Shown here one piece after another: positions 16,881 through 25,408 of a stretch of 64,000 nt of DNA. Position numbers and translations under genes: made by a program. The notes beneath the pieces were generated by a model. That model did not search any database. It saw only the letters and a program-made list of their open reading frames with translations, and was not told the DNA's origin. The first letter of the stretch is position 1. Each line of letters begins with the position of its first letter. This DNA comes from Anaerolineales bacterium (GTDB taxonomy: Bacteria; Chloroflexota; Anaerolineae; Anaerolineales; Villigracilaceae). The stretch is taken from assembly GCA_014379595.1 (NCBI GenBank), contig JACMLM010000057.1, forward strand, positions 54,364 through 118,363, given 5' to 3'.

Positions 16881-17999
16881 TTAACTTTTCCCATCTGCCC
16901 AAAATTCCTTTAAGGCATCTGCCAATAACGAATGCTCAGGTAGAGAGAGTTCTATATCTTTGCTAAATAACTTATGCGCTTCACCACGAGCCTTTTCTAT
17001 CAAATTTTCGTCAATACTACTGAATCGTTCTGTGGAGACAGATTTCCATTCACGTTTCTGACGAAGAAACACCATTTGTAAATAGAATATTTCATCAAAC
17101 TTGAGCCGTTCCAGTGCCGCCCGAAGTTTTTCCCGTGAGACTGGAAAATGAACTTGCTGTAAAGTATCACGCATTGGAATCAATCCTGCCGCTGAACGGA
17201 TGCTGTCAGGTAATGTGTCTATCATGGCAGGCGCCCAGTGCATAACTACTTGTTCCATCAAATTCCGAAGCCACTTCTGTGTAACGCCATCAATTACGGA
17301 ATAGATTGGAATAATCTTTTCTTGATAACTTTCGTAACGTTGTGGATAATAGTAAAGCATATCACCGAGCGTATATAATCCTAGTTGAGCAAGCGAGGCT
17401 TCACGAGTTGTGCCAACTCCCTGAAGTACAGTTACCCTTGCTCTTAATGCTGCGGGTGTTGCAGATGTTATTGCCCCCGGAACACTTGCAGAACGTGGCG
17501 GTATGGAAGAGCGGGTATGGAATTTCTCTTTTTGCTGGATAAGGCTTGTTGACATTCCCAAGTGAGTGGCACGAAACTTCAAACTCTCTAGCAAACGTTG
17601 ATACGCAATGTTTCGTTGACTTTCAGGAAAGTGATCTACATATTGCCAGCGTCGAATTCGTTTTGGTGGTTCGCATTCTTCTAATCTAACAGGAATTATA
17701 TATAGAGTGCCTTCTGGCTTGTAATCGGCATAATCTAAAATGATTCTTAATTCTCGCTGTATGTAACCTTCTTTTGTAACTGAATTTTTTGTTAAGCAAA
17801 CGAGAATTACATCTGCTTCCTCTACCGCCTGTTCAATCTCGTAATTCCAGTCTTGACCTGGATAAATCTTTTTTTCATCTAACCATGAATCTATCCAACC
17901 TTCTGAATCCAGTCTATGATAGAGTTCACGCACGGTCGGTTTATCGTCCGATGAGTGACAAAGAAAAACACGAAGTGGTCTTGAAATTGGATTAGCCAA
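16881..17999 (-). CDS. TIR domain fused to RecG wedge-flanking segment, no helicase motor
   Basis: 372 residues. Residues 9-125 are a bacterial TIR domain (VFLCHSSDDK, then WLDEKKIYPGQDW), with the likely NADase glutamate E83 in GYIQRE. After a polar linker (126-187), residues 188-225 read VTVLQGVG...LGLYTLGDMLYYYPQRYESY, the opening of the RecG wedge. The sequence then jumps to PIYSVIDGVTQKWLRNLMEQ and HFPVSREKLRAALERLKFDE, the part that follows the OB fold in RecG. So the OB fold of about 100 residues is missing, and no Walker A or DEAD motor follows. TTG at 17999 is chosen as start, behind AGGGACTGC. It may be a TIR effector that senses branched DNA, or a gene-fusion relic. Confidence 0.8.
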   Translation of the reverse strand: MANPISRPLRVFLCHSSDDKPTVRELYHRLDSEGWIDSWLDEKKIYPGQDWNYEIEQAVEEADVILVCLTKNSVTKEGYIQRELRIILDYADYKPEGTLYIIPVRLEECEPPKRIRRWQYVDHFPESQRNIAYQRLLESLKFRATHLGMSTSLIQQKEKFHTRSSIPPRSASVPGAITSATPAALRARVTVLQGVGTTREASLAQLGLYTLGDMLYYYPQRYESYQEKIIPIYSVIDGVTQKWLRNLMEQVVMHWAPAMIDTLPDSIRSAAGLIPMRDTLQQVHFPVSREKLRAALERLKFDEIFYLQMVFLRQKREWKSVSTERFSSIDENLIEKARGEAHKLFSKDIELSLPEHSLLADALKEFWADGKS

Positions 18000-18055
18000 G
18001 CAGTCCCTTTTTAATAGAAATATAAAGTATAGAATTTTTTTTATGAAGGGGCTAA

Positions 18056-18862
18056 CTACGGCACCAATGGAGCAAAGCCCAGATCTATAAGGACACCCGC
18101 GATGACTTCATTGCCCTTATCTGATGGATGGGTGTAATCTACCGCAACTAAATCTCCCGACGGCGTGAGCCCATCTGGTCCATTGAATGCAGAGTAAATA
18201 TCTGCACAGACGAAGCCATTTTCCTGCGCCGCTTTGCAGATCATCTCATTCCAGGCATCGATAACAAGGCGCGTTGCTTCTATGCCTTCTGGCGAGAGGT
18301 CATGACCTGGCCAACCATTCCAGTCATTGTATCGATTAATCGTCCGGAAGATGGTTGGCTTTCCTTCTCGTAGCGCCACAATTTGGGAAAATACGCTCTC
18401 GAATTTTGGTCGGAACAGCTCGGCTGATGCTACCGCACATTCTTCACTGTATTTCGACCAATCTGGATTATCGCCATTTGGACCATCGCACAAGTCATCA
18501 TTGCTGTTCATTGCGACATCATTGGCTGCAATACCGACAATAATAATATCGGCATTGACAAGGGCCTCACGCCTAAAACTAGAAGTATCAGTCTCCAGCT
18601 GTTGAAGGAGCCCATCGATTTGGAGGCTAGTGTGCTGAGAAAGGTTCTGAACTGTAACCTCATGACCACTTGCCGCTGTGAGTGCTTCAGCATACCTGAC
18701 AACGAAGCTAGTGCAACCTGGACAGTCATTTACACTGTTAAATGGAATAGAGTCGCCTACTGCTACGAGAGACCAAGGAACTGGCGTAGCAGGAACACAA
18801 GCATTCAACAAAAACACGAGTAAGCTGAACCCAAGAAAGATCGACCTGATTGATTTATTCAT
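18056..18862 (-). CDS. SGNH/GDSL-type hydrolase lipoprotein
   Basis: 268 residues. The signal peptide ends in the lipobox LLNAC (Cys22). The SGNH blocks are present: Ser38 in VAVGDSIP (block I), GIAANDVA (block III, Asn), and DYTHPSDKG (block V, catalytic Asp/His). It is a secreted lipase/esterase-like enzyme anchored to the membrane. Two CxxC-like pairs (DCPGC and others) suggest disulfides. The substrate is unknown. Confidence 0.8.
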   Translation of the reverse strand: MNKSIRSIFLGFSLLVFLLNACVPATPVPWSLVAVGDSIPFNSVNDCPGCTSFVVRYAEALTAASGHEVTVQNLSQHTSLQIDGLLQQLETDTSSFRREALVNADIIIVGIAANDVAMNSNDDLCDGPNGDNPDWSKYSEECAVASAELFRPKFESVFSQIVALREGKPTIFRTINRYNDWNGWPGHDLSPEGIEATRLVIDAWNEMICKAAQENGFVCADIYSAFNGPDGLTPSGDLVAVDYTHPSDKGNEVIAGVLIDLGFAPLVP

Positions 18863-18972
18863 ACCAGTAACTCCCTTCTAATTTGTACAAGAGTAGGTTA
18901 ACTAGTGTTTAGATGGTCAGTTTCAACTAATCACCTCTACGCGGTCAAAAATCAATTTAATTATACAACTCC

Positions 18973-20025
18973 TCACCAAATATCCCCAACTGTAAACCCA
19001 TTTGGGAATGGGTCACTTGGGTCAAGGACAAATTGATTAATTCCCGTAATCCAAGCTGTGCCGCCAATGGTCGGGACAACCACTTTGTATTTCCCAACTT
19101 GTGTTTCTTCCACAAGTCTGCCAGTAAATAAAGTTCCTAAAATTCCTTCGTGATAAAAATCCTGGTTCAATCCAAGCTCGCCCTTTGCATACATCACTGC
19201 CATTTTTGCACAGGTGCCTGTTCCGCAAGGGGAGCGGTCGATCACCCCTGTCCATGTGGATGGTTTATCCCAATCCAATTTTCCTGTTGAAACCGTGACC
19301 ACATTTTTCCGATGTGCTTTTGCATTTGTGGGTGGCGCAGAAAGTTGACCAATGGTGGGTCCAATAATTTCTGGGTTATCAGGATGCACAACAGGATATT
19401 GTTCATATGTTGCCGTCTTTACCATTTCAGTAATGCGCGTGATGTCTTTTCCTTCATCGGGCGTCAACTGCAAACCAAATTGCGCGGCGTCTGCAATTGC
19501 ATAAAACATTCCGCCCCAAGCCACATCCACGGTCACCGTGCCAAGTGTTAGGACTTCAACTTTTATATCCAAATGAACTGCAAAGGCTGGGACGTTTTTA
19601 AATGTGACTTGCGTGACCTTGCCATCTTTACATTCTGCGCGGATTCCCACCAAACCCGCAGGCGCTTCAAGTATGAATTCTGTAACTGGTTCGATCATCT
19701 TGAGCATTCCTGTCTCTAACAGAGTCGTTGCTACACAAATGGTATTTGTCCCAGACATGGGCGGATATTCCGTTTGCTCCATGATGATAAAGCCTGCATC
19801 AGCTTGTGGGTGAGTTGGCGGAAGAATCACATTGCAACACAAAGCAGGGTATCCGCGTGGTTCGCGCAACATTCGCAAACGAATGTCATCATGATTCTTT
19901 TCAAAATATTTCATCTTCTCGAACATTGTTTTGCCTGGCACGTCCAAAACTCCACCTGTAATAACGCGGCCTGGTTCGCCGCAGGCATGCAGGTCAACGG
20001 CTGTGATTAGGTTGGTGAGGCGCAT
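18973..20025 (-). CDS. Proline racemase family enzyme (hydroxyproline epimerase/dehydratase type)
   Basis: 350 residues. The two active-site positions are Ser91 in PPMSGTNTI and Cys267 in IDRSPCGTGT. Proline racemase and 4-hydroxyproline epimerase usually have Cys at both. A Ser or Thr in the first position is found in trans-3-hydroxyproline dehydratases and some bifunctional members. So this is more likely a hydroxyproline epimerase or dehydratase than a proline racemase. It is the last enzyme gene of the minus-strand catabolic cluster, behind a small acidic gene. Confidence 0.8.
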   Translation of the reverse strand: MRLTNLITAVDLHACGEPGRVITGGVLDVPGKTMFEKMKYFEKNHDDIRLRMLREPRGYPALCCNVILPPTHPQADAGFIIMEQTEYPPMSGTNTICVATTLLETGMLKMIEPVTEFILEAPAGLVGIRAECKDGKVTQVTFKNVPAFAVHLDIKVEVLTLGTVTVDVAWGGMFYAIADAAQFGLQLTPDEGKDITRITEMVKTATYEQYPVVHPDNPEIIGPTIGQLSAPPTNAKAHRKNVVTVSTGKLDWDKPSTWTGVIDRSPCGTGTCAKMAVMYAKGELGLNQDFYHEGILGTLFTGRLVEETQVGKYKVVVPTIGGTAWITGINQFVLDPSDPFPNGFTVGDIW

Positions 20026-20079
20026 AATAAACTCCTGAAAGGATGAAGGATAAATTATGAAGGATGAAGAAAAAAGAGG

Positions 20080-20478
20080 CTAAAAGGGTAAATCGTCGTC
20101 TTTTGATTCAGTGAAATTGAAATCATCATCGACGTCATCTTCGCTGAATTCCTCGTCGATTTCATCATTGTTCCAGTTGCTCTCGTCAATCCAATCAATA
20201 ACTGTGCCGCCACTTTCAGGATGATACGGGCTGACTAGATAATTCATGCCATGTTCCCACGTCACCCGAAAATCCTTGACAATGAATTTTTTATAGGCGT
20301 GCATGTCTTCAACTTCATCGGTCAATTTTGGAATGGGAGAAAATGGATAAAGCTGCGCAAGAACAATTTCCTTATCTTCATCGGGGATAATGAATTCTTC
20401 AACACTTGTCCCGTCAGGAAAATACATTGGTTTGGTTGGATAAGGGAGTCTTTCTTCAATTGGCATTTCGTCATTCAT
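20080..20478 (-). CDS. Small acidic protein ending in an SSB-like DDDLPF tip
   Basis: 132 residues that I cannot place in a family. Residues 1-95 are a compact part (PMYFPDGTSVEEFIIPDEDK, then YKKFIVKDFRVTWEHGMNYL). Residues 96-126 are a strongly acidic linker made mostly of D, E, N and S. The last six residues are DDDLPF, the same as the C-terminal tip that many bacterial single-stranded DNA-binding proteins use to dock repair enzymes. There is no OB fold. The protein could compete with or mimic SSB. It lies between proline-racemase and kinase genes and has no visible tie to them. Confidence 0.6.
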   Translation of the reverse strand: MNDEMPIEERLPYPTKPMYFPDGTSVEEFIIPDEDKEIVLAQLYPFSPIPKLTDEVEDMHAYKKFIVKDFRVTWEHGMNYLVSPYHPESGGTVIDWIDESNWNNDEIDEEFSEDDVDDDFNFTESKDDDLPF

Positions 20479-20498
20479 TAGATAACTCCTTGAAGAAG

Positions 20499-20630
20499 AT
20501 TACTGGTGGTCGAGTAGTTTCGAGCGACAGCGAGGAACGTATCGAGACCACCGATTGTTTACATACTTTGAATATGTGGTCTCGATATGCCCTCAAAGAG
20601 CATTCGGGCTACTCGACCACCGGTAGTAAT
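20499..20630. repeat. GGTGGTYGAGTAG-family palindromic repeat, copy B
   Basis: The outer ends are inverted: ATTACTGGTGGTCGAGTAG (20499-20517) and CTACTCGACCACCGGTAGTAAT (20609-20630, given here in two abutting parts). Inner parts read GAACGTATCGAGACCACC and TGTGGTCTCGATATG. It lies between the FGGY kinase stop and the start of the small acidic gene, inside an otherwise tight cluster. Confidence 0.8.
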
Positions 20631-22202
20631 TTAGCCATTCAATCTTTTATACACACCCTTCATCTGCTTATAAATTGACTTGAACACATCAAACCGCTCA
20701 TCATATAAAGCACGGTTACTTTGATTTGGCGAATACACTTTTTTGAATTCCACCAGCTTTGAAACATCTTCAAATTTGATTTCACCGATGCCAACTGCAC
20801 CGATCCAACCTGCGCCTCTTGCATTTGCATAGACTGGTTCATTGACCTGTTTGATTTCCACGTTCATCACATCCGCAAAGATTTGACACCACACATCAGA
20901 TTGCGCGCCGCCGCCAACAATGTTGATCGAGTCTACTTTTCTGCCTAAAAACTTTTCAACAGGCGTCATCAACCATTTTGTATTGAGTGCAATGCCTTCC
21001 AAAAACGCGCGGATAATATCCTGACGTGTGTTGTTCAACGATAAATTATACAAACCCGCGCGGACAGTTTTATCATCCACAGGCGCGCGTTCGCCCCAAA
21101 TCCATGGTGTATAGATCACACCATTTGCACCAGCAGGCACTCGCGCCGTGATTTGATCGAGCACTTTGAATATATCAGGCACATCGGCTTCTTGAAGCAA
21201 TTCATCTTTGTGATAAATAATATTGTCACGTAGGAAAGTTAAATTTCCGCCCGCAGTTGCCTGCAAAGCTGTCAATAAATATTTATTTGGTACAGCACAC
21301 GGAATAGATGCCAAACTCGAGCCAATATCAGTTTTCTTGAAAGGTACATGTGCTGCGATCCATGAGGATGTGCCAATATATAAATGCGGCTCAAAATCAT
21401 TTACTGCACCAGAACCGATGGCTGCGGCAGTATTGTCAATTGAACCAGCAACTACTTTTATGTCGCTTGAAAGCCCAAGCTGATTTGCAATTTCAGATTT
21501 CAAGTTTCCGATGACTGATGAACACGAAACAATATTCGGCAATTTGTCACGGTCAATTCCTAAAGTAGAGATCAACCCATCGTTATAACGAATTTCGTTT
21601 GGATTGCGATTATCTGTCACCCAGGATGTCACAATTGAATCAAAAGAAGCAACGAATTCACCTGTAAGTTTTAAGTTTAGATAATCGAGCACATTTAAAA
21701 ACTTATGTGTCTTGGCATATATCTCAGGCTGTGTATCGCGGATAAAAAGCATATGTCCTGCAGGGTCTTTGCCTGCAAGGTTTGGCATTCCACCTGTCAA
21801 ACTTACAAAACGTAATACCTTGAAAATATCAGCGCCATCAATATTGATCAAGCCGTTCAGCTGCTTCTTCAAATGACTCGCCCCGCGCATGTCCATCCAC
21901 AGGATGCAATTGCCGAGGGCGTTTCCGTTTTTATCAACTGGGATTGTCCCTTCACCTTGTGTGGAACAACACACAGCGCGAATCAGACTTGCAGATGATT
22001 TATTTTTGCTAATCAACCTTTTCGCCGCTGATAAAAACGCATTCCACCATTGATCTGGAGATTGTTCTACGCCGCCATCTGATAGAACAATTAAATCAAT
22101 CGGCTCAGTTTCCCAGCCTAATACTTTTCCGCTGACGGTGATCAGCGCAACTTTCATACTCGATGTGCCGAGGTCAACGGCGAGGATAATGGGTTCGGTC
22201 AT
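20631..22202 (-). CDS. FGGY-family carbohydrate kinase, xylulokinase-like
   Basis: 523 residues. The ATP-site motif LAVDLGTSSMKVALI opens the protein. The FGGY signatures IWGERAPVDDKTVRAGLYNL and SINIVGGGAQSDVWCQIFAD follow in the second domain. Members phosphorylate sugars or polyols (xylulose, ribulose, glycerol, erythritol). The class II aldolase gene in the same cluster points to a sugar-phosphate cleaved after phosphorylation. The ATG at 22202 follows GGAGCAATCAG. The longer frame to 22256 runs into a repeat. Confidence 0.8.
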   Translation of the reverse strand: MTEPIILAVDLGTSSMKVALITVSGKVLGWETEPIDLIVLSDGGVEQSPDQWWNAFLSAAKRLISKNKSSASLIRAVCCSTQGEGTIPVDKNGNALGNCILWMDMRGASHLKKQLNGLINIDGADIFKVLRFVSLTGGMPNLAGKDPAGHMLFIRDTQPEIYAKTHKFLNVLDYLNLKLTGEFVASFDSIVTSWVTDNRNPNEIRYNDGLISTLGIDRDKLPNIVSCSSVIGNLKSEIANQLGLSSDIKVVAGSIDNTAAAIGSGAVNDFEPHLYIGTSSWIAAHVPFKKTDIGSSLASIPCAVPNKYLLTALQATAGGNLTFLRDNIIYHKDELLQEADVPDIFKVLDQITARVPAGANGVIYTPWIWGERAPVDDKTVRAGLYNLSLNNTRQDIIRAFLEGIALNTKWLMTPVEKFLGRKVDSINIVGGGAQSDVWCQIFADVMNVEIKQVNEPVYANARGAGWIGAVGIGEIKFEDVSKLVEFKKVYSPNQSNRALYDERFDVFKSIYKQMKGVYKRLNG

Positions 22203-22217
22203 CTGATTGCTCCAAAG

Positions 22218-22322
22218 TTTTACCGCTAAGCTCGCGAAGAACGCGAAGAAAAACAATTAAATCTTGGCGACCTCACCTGCACTGGCATGCGGCGCAAGTG
22301 TTGCGCTCTTTGCGGTTAATGA
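22218..22322. repeat. Palindromic intergenic repeat, ACCGCTAAG...TGCGGTTAA family
   Basis: The left end reads TTTTACCGCTAAGCTCGCGA and the right end CGCTCTTTGCGGTTAATG, inverted with respect to one another, with further stems inside. It joins the FGGY kinase and dehydratase genes. The dehydratase stop lies inside its right end. Confidence 0.55.
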
Positions 22323-23266
22323 TTTTGCCACGGTAATTTTTCCAAATCTACATTGCCGCCACTTAAGAGGACCCCGATCTTCAATCCACTCAGATCAATT
22401 TTCTTTTCCCATAAAACACCAATCGCCACAGCAGATGATGGCTCAATGATGATCTTCGCGCGTTCCCAAACAAATTTCATCGAAGCGATCATGCCCGTTT
22501 CACTCACTGTCACAATTTGCTCAACATTTTTTTGAATGATCGGAAATGTAAGCGAACCCAATGAACTAAGCAAACCATCTGCAATTGATTTTGGATTTGT
22601 AGATGGAATGATCTCGCCAGCTTTCATCGAACGAAAAGCATCGTCTGCCATCTCAGGTTCACCCCCGATCACGCGAATTCCTTTTTTGATTTCCATCGCC
22701 GCTATCGACGTACCGCTGATTAATCCGCCGCCGCCAATTGGCGTGATGATGACATCCAGATCAGGGATATCTTCCAGCAATTCAACGGCCGCAGTCCCTT
22801 GACCTGCGATCACACGTTCATCATTAAATGGATGGACAACGTTCGCACCCGTATCGAGCCTGATTCTGTCCAAAGTGCTTTCTCTCGCCTCAAGCGTTGG
22901 CTCACAAAACGTGATCAAGCCACCATAGCCTGCGACTGCATTTTTTTTCACTGAAGGTGCATTGTTTGGAATAACGATATAAGCAGGAATTCCACGCATA
23001 CGTGCTGCAAGTGCAACTGCCTGCGCATGATTCCCTGAGGAATGTGTACAGACTCCGCGCGCCGCTTCTTCATCTGTCAAAGAATATACAGCGTTGCATG
23101 CTCCACGAAATTTGAACGCACCTATTTTTTGTAAGTTCTCACATTTGAGAAATACCTGTGCACCAACTTGCTCGTTCAAGCTTTCGTTCGTCAATACAGG
23201 CGTACGATGTATATAAGGTTTGATTCTTTGCGCAGCCTGATGGATGTCATTCAACGTGACAGTCAT
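22316..23266 (-). CDS. Threonine/serine dehydratase-like PLP enzyme
   Basis: 316 residues, fold-type II. The PLP lysine is K52 in GAFKFRGACNAV. The SSGNHAQAVALAAR motif binds substrate, and the phosphate loop is GGGGLISG. It has no ACT domain, so it is of the catabolic TdcB/serine-racemase kind and should deaminate threonine or serine (or a hydroxy-amino acid from this pathway) to a 2-oxo acid. The gene lies between a kinase and an MFS transporter gene. Confidence 0.8.
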   Translation of the reverse strand: MTVTLNDIHQAAQRIKPYIHRTPVLTNESLNEQVGAQVFLKCENLQKIGAFKFRGACNAVYSLTDEEAARGVCTHSSGNHAQAVALAARMRGIPAYIVIPNNAPSVKKNAVAGYGGLITFCEPTLEARESTLDRIRLDTGANVVHPFNDERVIAGQGTAAVELLEDIPDLDVIITPIGGGGLISGTSIAAMEIKKGIRVIGGEPEMADDAFRSMKAGEIIPSTNPKSIADGLLSSLGSLTFPIIQKNVEQIVTVSETGMIASMKFVWERAKIIIEPSSAVAIGVLWEKKIDLSGLKIGVLLSGGNVDLEKLPWQNH

Positions 23267-23279
23267 TGTTACTCCAAAA

Positions 23280-24488
23280 TTATGCCAGCGGTTTGGGATC
23301 TTTCATTTGATTAATGAATAACACGCTGACCAATAGTAACCCGATTGCAAGCAAAAGAGCAGGTGTAAATGAACCTTCTGAAGTCTGCATGGCAGACATA
23401 ATATAAACGAAAACAACAGATGCCTGACCAAATAATTGAATTAATCCGTTTGACGTGCCCTCAGGAGTGGGGTGCGTCACCTCTGCAGCATATTGCATGG
23501 CAATCGGTAAAGCGCTGACGAGGAAGAATCCCAACACGAAAGCAGAAGCAAATAACAGCGTAGAGGTTGAAGCGAACGTTAATCCGATCAAGCCTGGGAT
23601 TGCTCCGATAAATGCAATATAAAGATAAAGTTGTCGCTTGCGTTGTTTATCAGATAAAGCAGGGAGTAATACTGCGCCGATCACTCCGCCCAGGATCATT
23701 AATGCGCCGAGAGTACCTGCATCTGTGGGTGTAAATCCGCGCGGACGAATAATGTTTTCGATCCAGGTTGTGATGCCGTTGAAGATGCCCAGTCCAATAA
23801 AGGAGACAAGCAGTGCAAACCAAAATGGCTTGACCGTGAACGCATGTTTGAGTCCATCTAGCATCAAAGCGCGGACTTCCATTCCAGGCGGGCATGGGGG
23901 AGTAGGAGGTGTTTCGCGTGAAAAAATAATAAAGAGCACGGCTGAAATTGCAGCGATGCCGCCATAAATTAATTGAATGGTTGGGATGGAAAGGGTTTCA
24001 AAAAGAATGGGCGTTAAGACCAATCCCAATGCGGTGCCAATAAGATTGCCTAATGTGACAATACCAACGGCTGTAGCACGTTCTTCAATGGCAAACCAAT
24101 TTGCAGGAACTTTTGTCCATGCGTTAAGTAAGAATGGCTGGGCTACTGCAATACCAATGGTGCTCCACAAAACCAGGTTGTAGTTTGTTCCTGCAAGTCC
24201 GCGAAGAATGCCAAATACACCCATGAGGATGACACCAATGCCTACTGCGATCCTAAATCCATAAGTATCAATGATCCAGGAAACGGGAATGGATAGAGGA
24301 ATAAATGCAACCATGAAAACTATTGAGAACAAGCCTATTTGTAAGTCTGTCACGCCGTAGAATTGCGCGGCCAGGCCAGTGATGGATGCATATGAAATCC
24401 ATAAGGTTTGGATGGTTAGATTTACAAATGTAAAGACTGCCAGGACTACCCAGCGGTAGGAATAAAGTTTGTACTGTGTTGCTGCCAT
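23280..24488 (-). CDS. Major facilitator superfamily transporter
   Basis: 402 residues with twelve predicted membrane helices. The loop after helix 2 (SWIIDTYGFRIAVGIG) matches the MFS A-motif position, and the equivalent loop in the second half reads PALSDKQRKRQLYLY. The substrate is probably the compound degraded by this cluster. The stop of the 2-hydroxyacid dehydrogenase gene is six bases upstream, so they are likely in one operon. Confidence 0.85.
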   Translation of the reverse strand: MAATQYKLYSYRWVVLAVFTFVNLTIQTLWISYASITGLAAQFYGVTDLQIGLFSIVFMVAFIPLSIPVSWIIDTYGFRIAVGIGVILMGVFGILRGLAGTNYNLVLWSTIGIAVAQPFLLNAWTKVPANWFAIEERATAVGIVTLGNLIGTALGLVLTPILFETLSIPTIQLIYGGIAAISAVLFIIFSRETPPTPPCPPGMEVRALMLDGLKHAFTVKPFWFALLVSFIGLGIFNGITTWIENIIRPRGFTPTDAGTLGALMILGGVIGAVLLPALSDKQRKRQLYLYIAFIGAIPGLIGLTFASTSTLLFASAFVLGFFLVSALPIAMQYAAEVTHPTPEGTSNGLIQLFGQASVVFVYIMSAMQTSEGSFTPALLLAIGLLLVSVLFINQMKDPKPLA

Positions 24489-24493
24489 GTTAA

Positions 24494-25408
24494 TTAATAT
24501 CCTCTCTCAAAGTCAACTAGATGTTGTAGCGGCTTGCCTTCAATGAACAATTTGTAATTTTCAATAAATACTTTTGCTAGGTCTTCGGGCAAACTTGGTG
24601 CGGAGGAATGAAATGTCATGATTAAATTCTTTGTCGTCCAAAATGGATGATCTATCGGCAAAGGCTCCTGCTCGAATACATCCAAAACCGCACCAGCGAT
24701 TTTGTTCTCATTTAAAGCGTCGAGCAAAGCGGTTTCGTCTACGGCAGAGCCGCGGCCAACATTGATGAATAAAGTATGAGGAGCAAGTGTATTTAATAAA
24801 TCAGCATTTACTATCTTGCGAGTTTCCTGTGTATTGGGGAGAACGGAAACTAGATAATCGAGTCCGCTTGCGAATTTTAGCAAATCATTTCCATGAAAGT
24901 ATTTATCTATATTTTGGCTGGTCTCACTACTCCTCGTATACCCATGAACTGTCATTTCAAAGAACTTAGCAGTTCGCGCGAGTTCAGCACCAATTGAGCC
25001 GACGCCAAGCAAGCCAATCGTCTTTCCATAAAGGACGCCCGTGTTTTTTTGGTTCCAGTGTTTGGCTTGTTGGTCTGCAAACCGCTTGAAGATTTGTCTT
25101 TCATGTGCCAACAGATACCCAAAAACATATTCAGACATTAACTTGCCAAAAACGTTACGAGCATTTGTCAAAATGTAATCGCGGCGCAGAGCGGAATTCA
25201 TCAGCGTTTCTACTCCTGCTGAAGTGGTCTGTACCCAGGTCAGGGCGGGGAGAGAAGCGAGCGCATCCTTGATCAAACCTGTTTCGCCGAAAACAATATC
25301 CACATCCGAAGTCGGAGTCAGCCCAATTGTTAAATCAGGTAAGCGCGCTTTTTCGATTAAGGCGCGGTATTTATCTGCTTCACGAGAGAGGATCAATAGT
25401 TTAGGCAT
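24494..25408 (-). CDS. D-isomer-specific 2-hydroxyacid dehydrogenase
   Basis: 304 residues. The NAD Rossmann motif is GLLGVGSIGAELAR. The catalytic Arg is in FINVGRGSAVDE, the Glu in VFEQEPLP and the His in MTFHSSAP. It should reduce a 2-oxo acid or oxidise a 2-hydroxy acid. It overlaps the 3' end of the aminotransferase gene by eight bases. With the dehydratase this suggests that 2-oxo acids are intermediates of the pathway. Confidence 0.85.
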   Translation of the reverse strand: MPKLLILSREADKYRALIEKARLPDLTIGLTPTSDVDIVFGETGLIKDALASLPALTWVQTTSAGVETLMNSALRRDYILTNARNVFGKLMSEYVFGYLLAHERQIFKRFADQQAKHWNQKNTGVLYGKTIGLLGVGSIGAELARTAKFFEMTVHGYTRSSETSQNIDKYFHGNDLLKFASGLDYLVSVLPNTQETRKIVNADLLNTLAPHTLFINVGRGSAVDETALLDALNENKIAGAVLDVFEQEPLPIDHPFWTTKNLIMTFHSSAPSLPEDLAKVFIENYKLFIEGKPLQHLVDFERGY

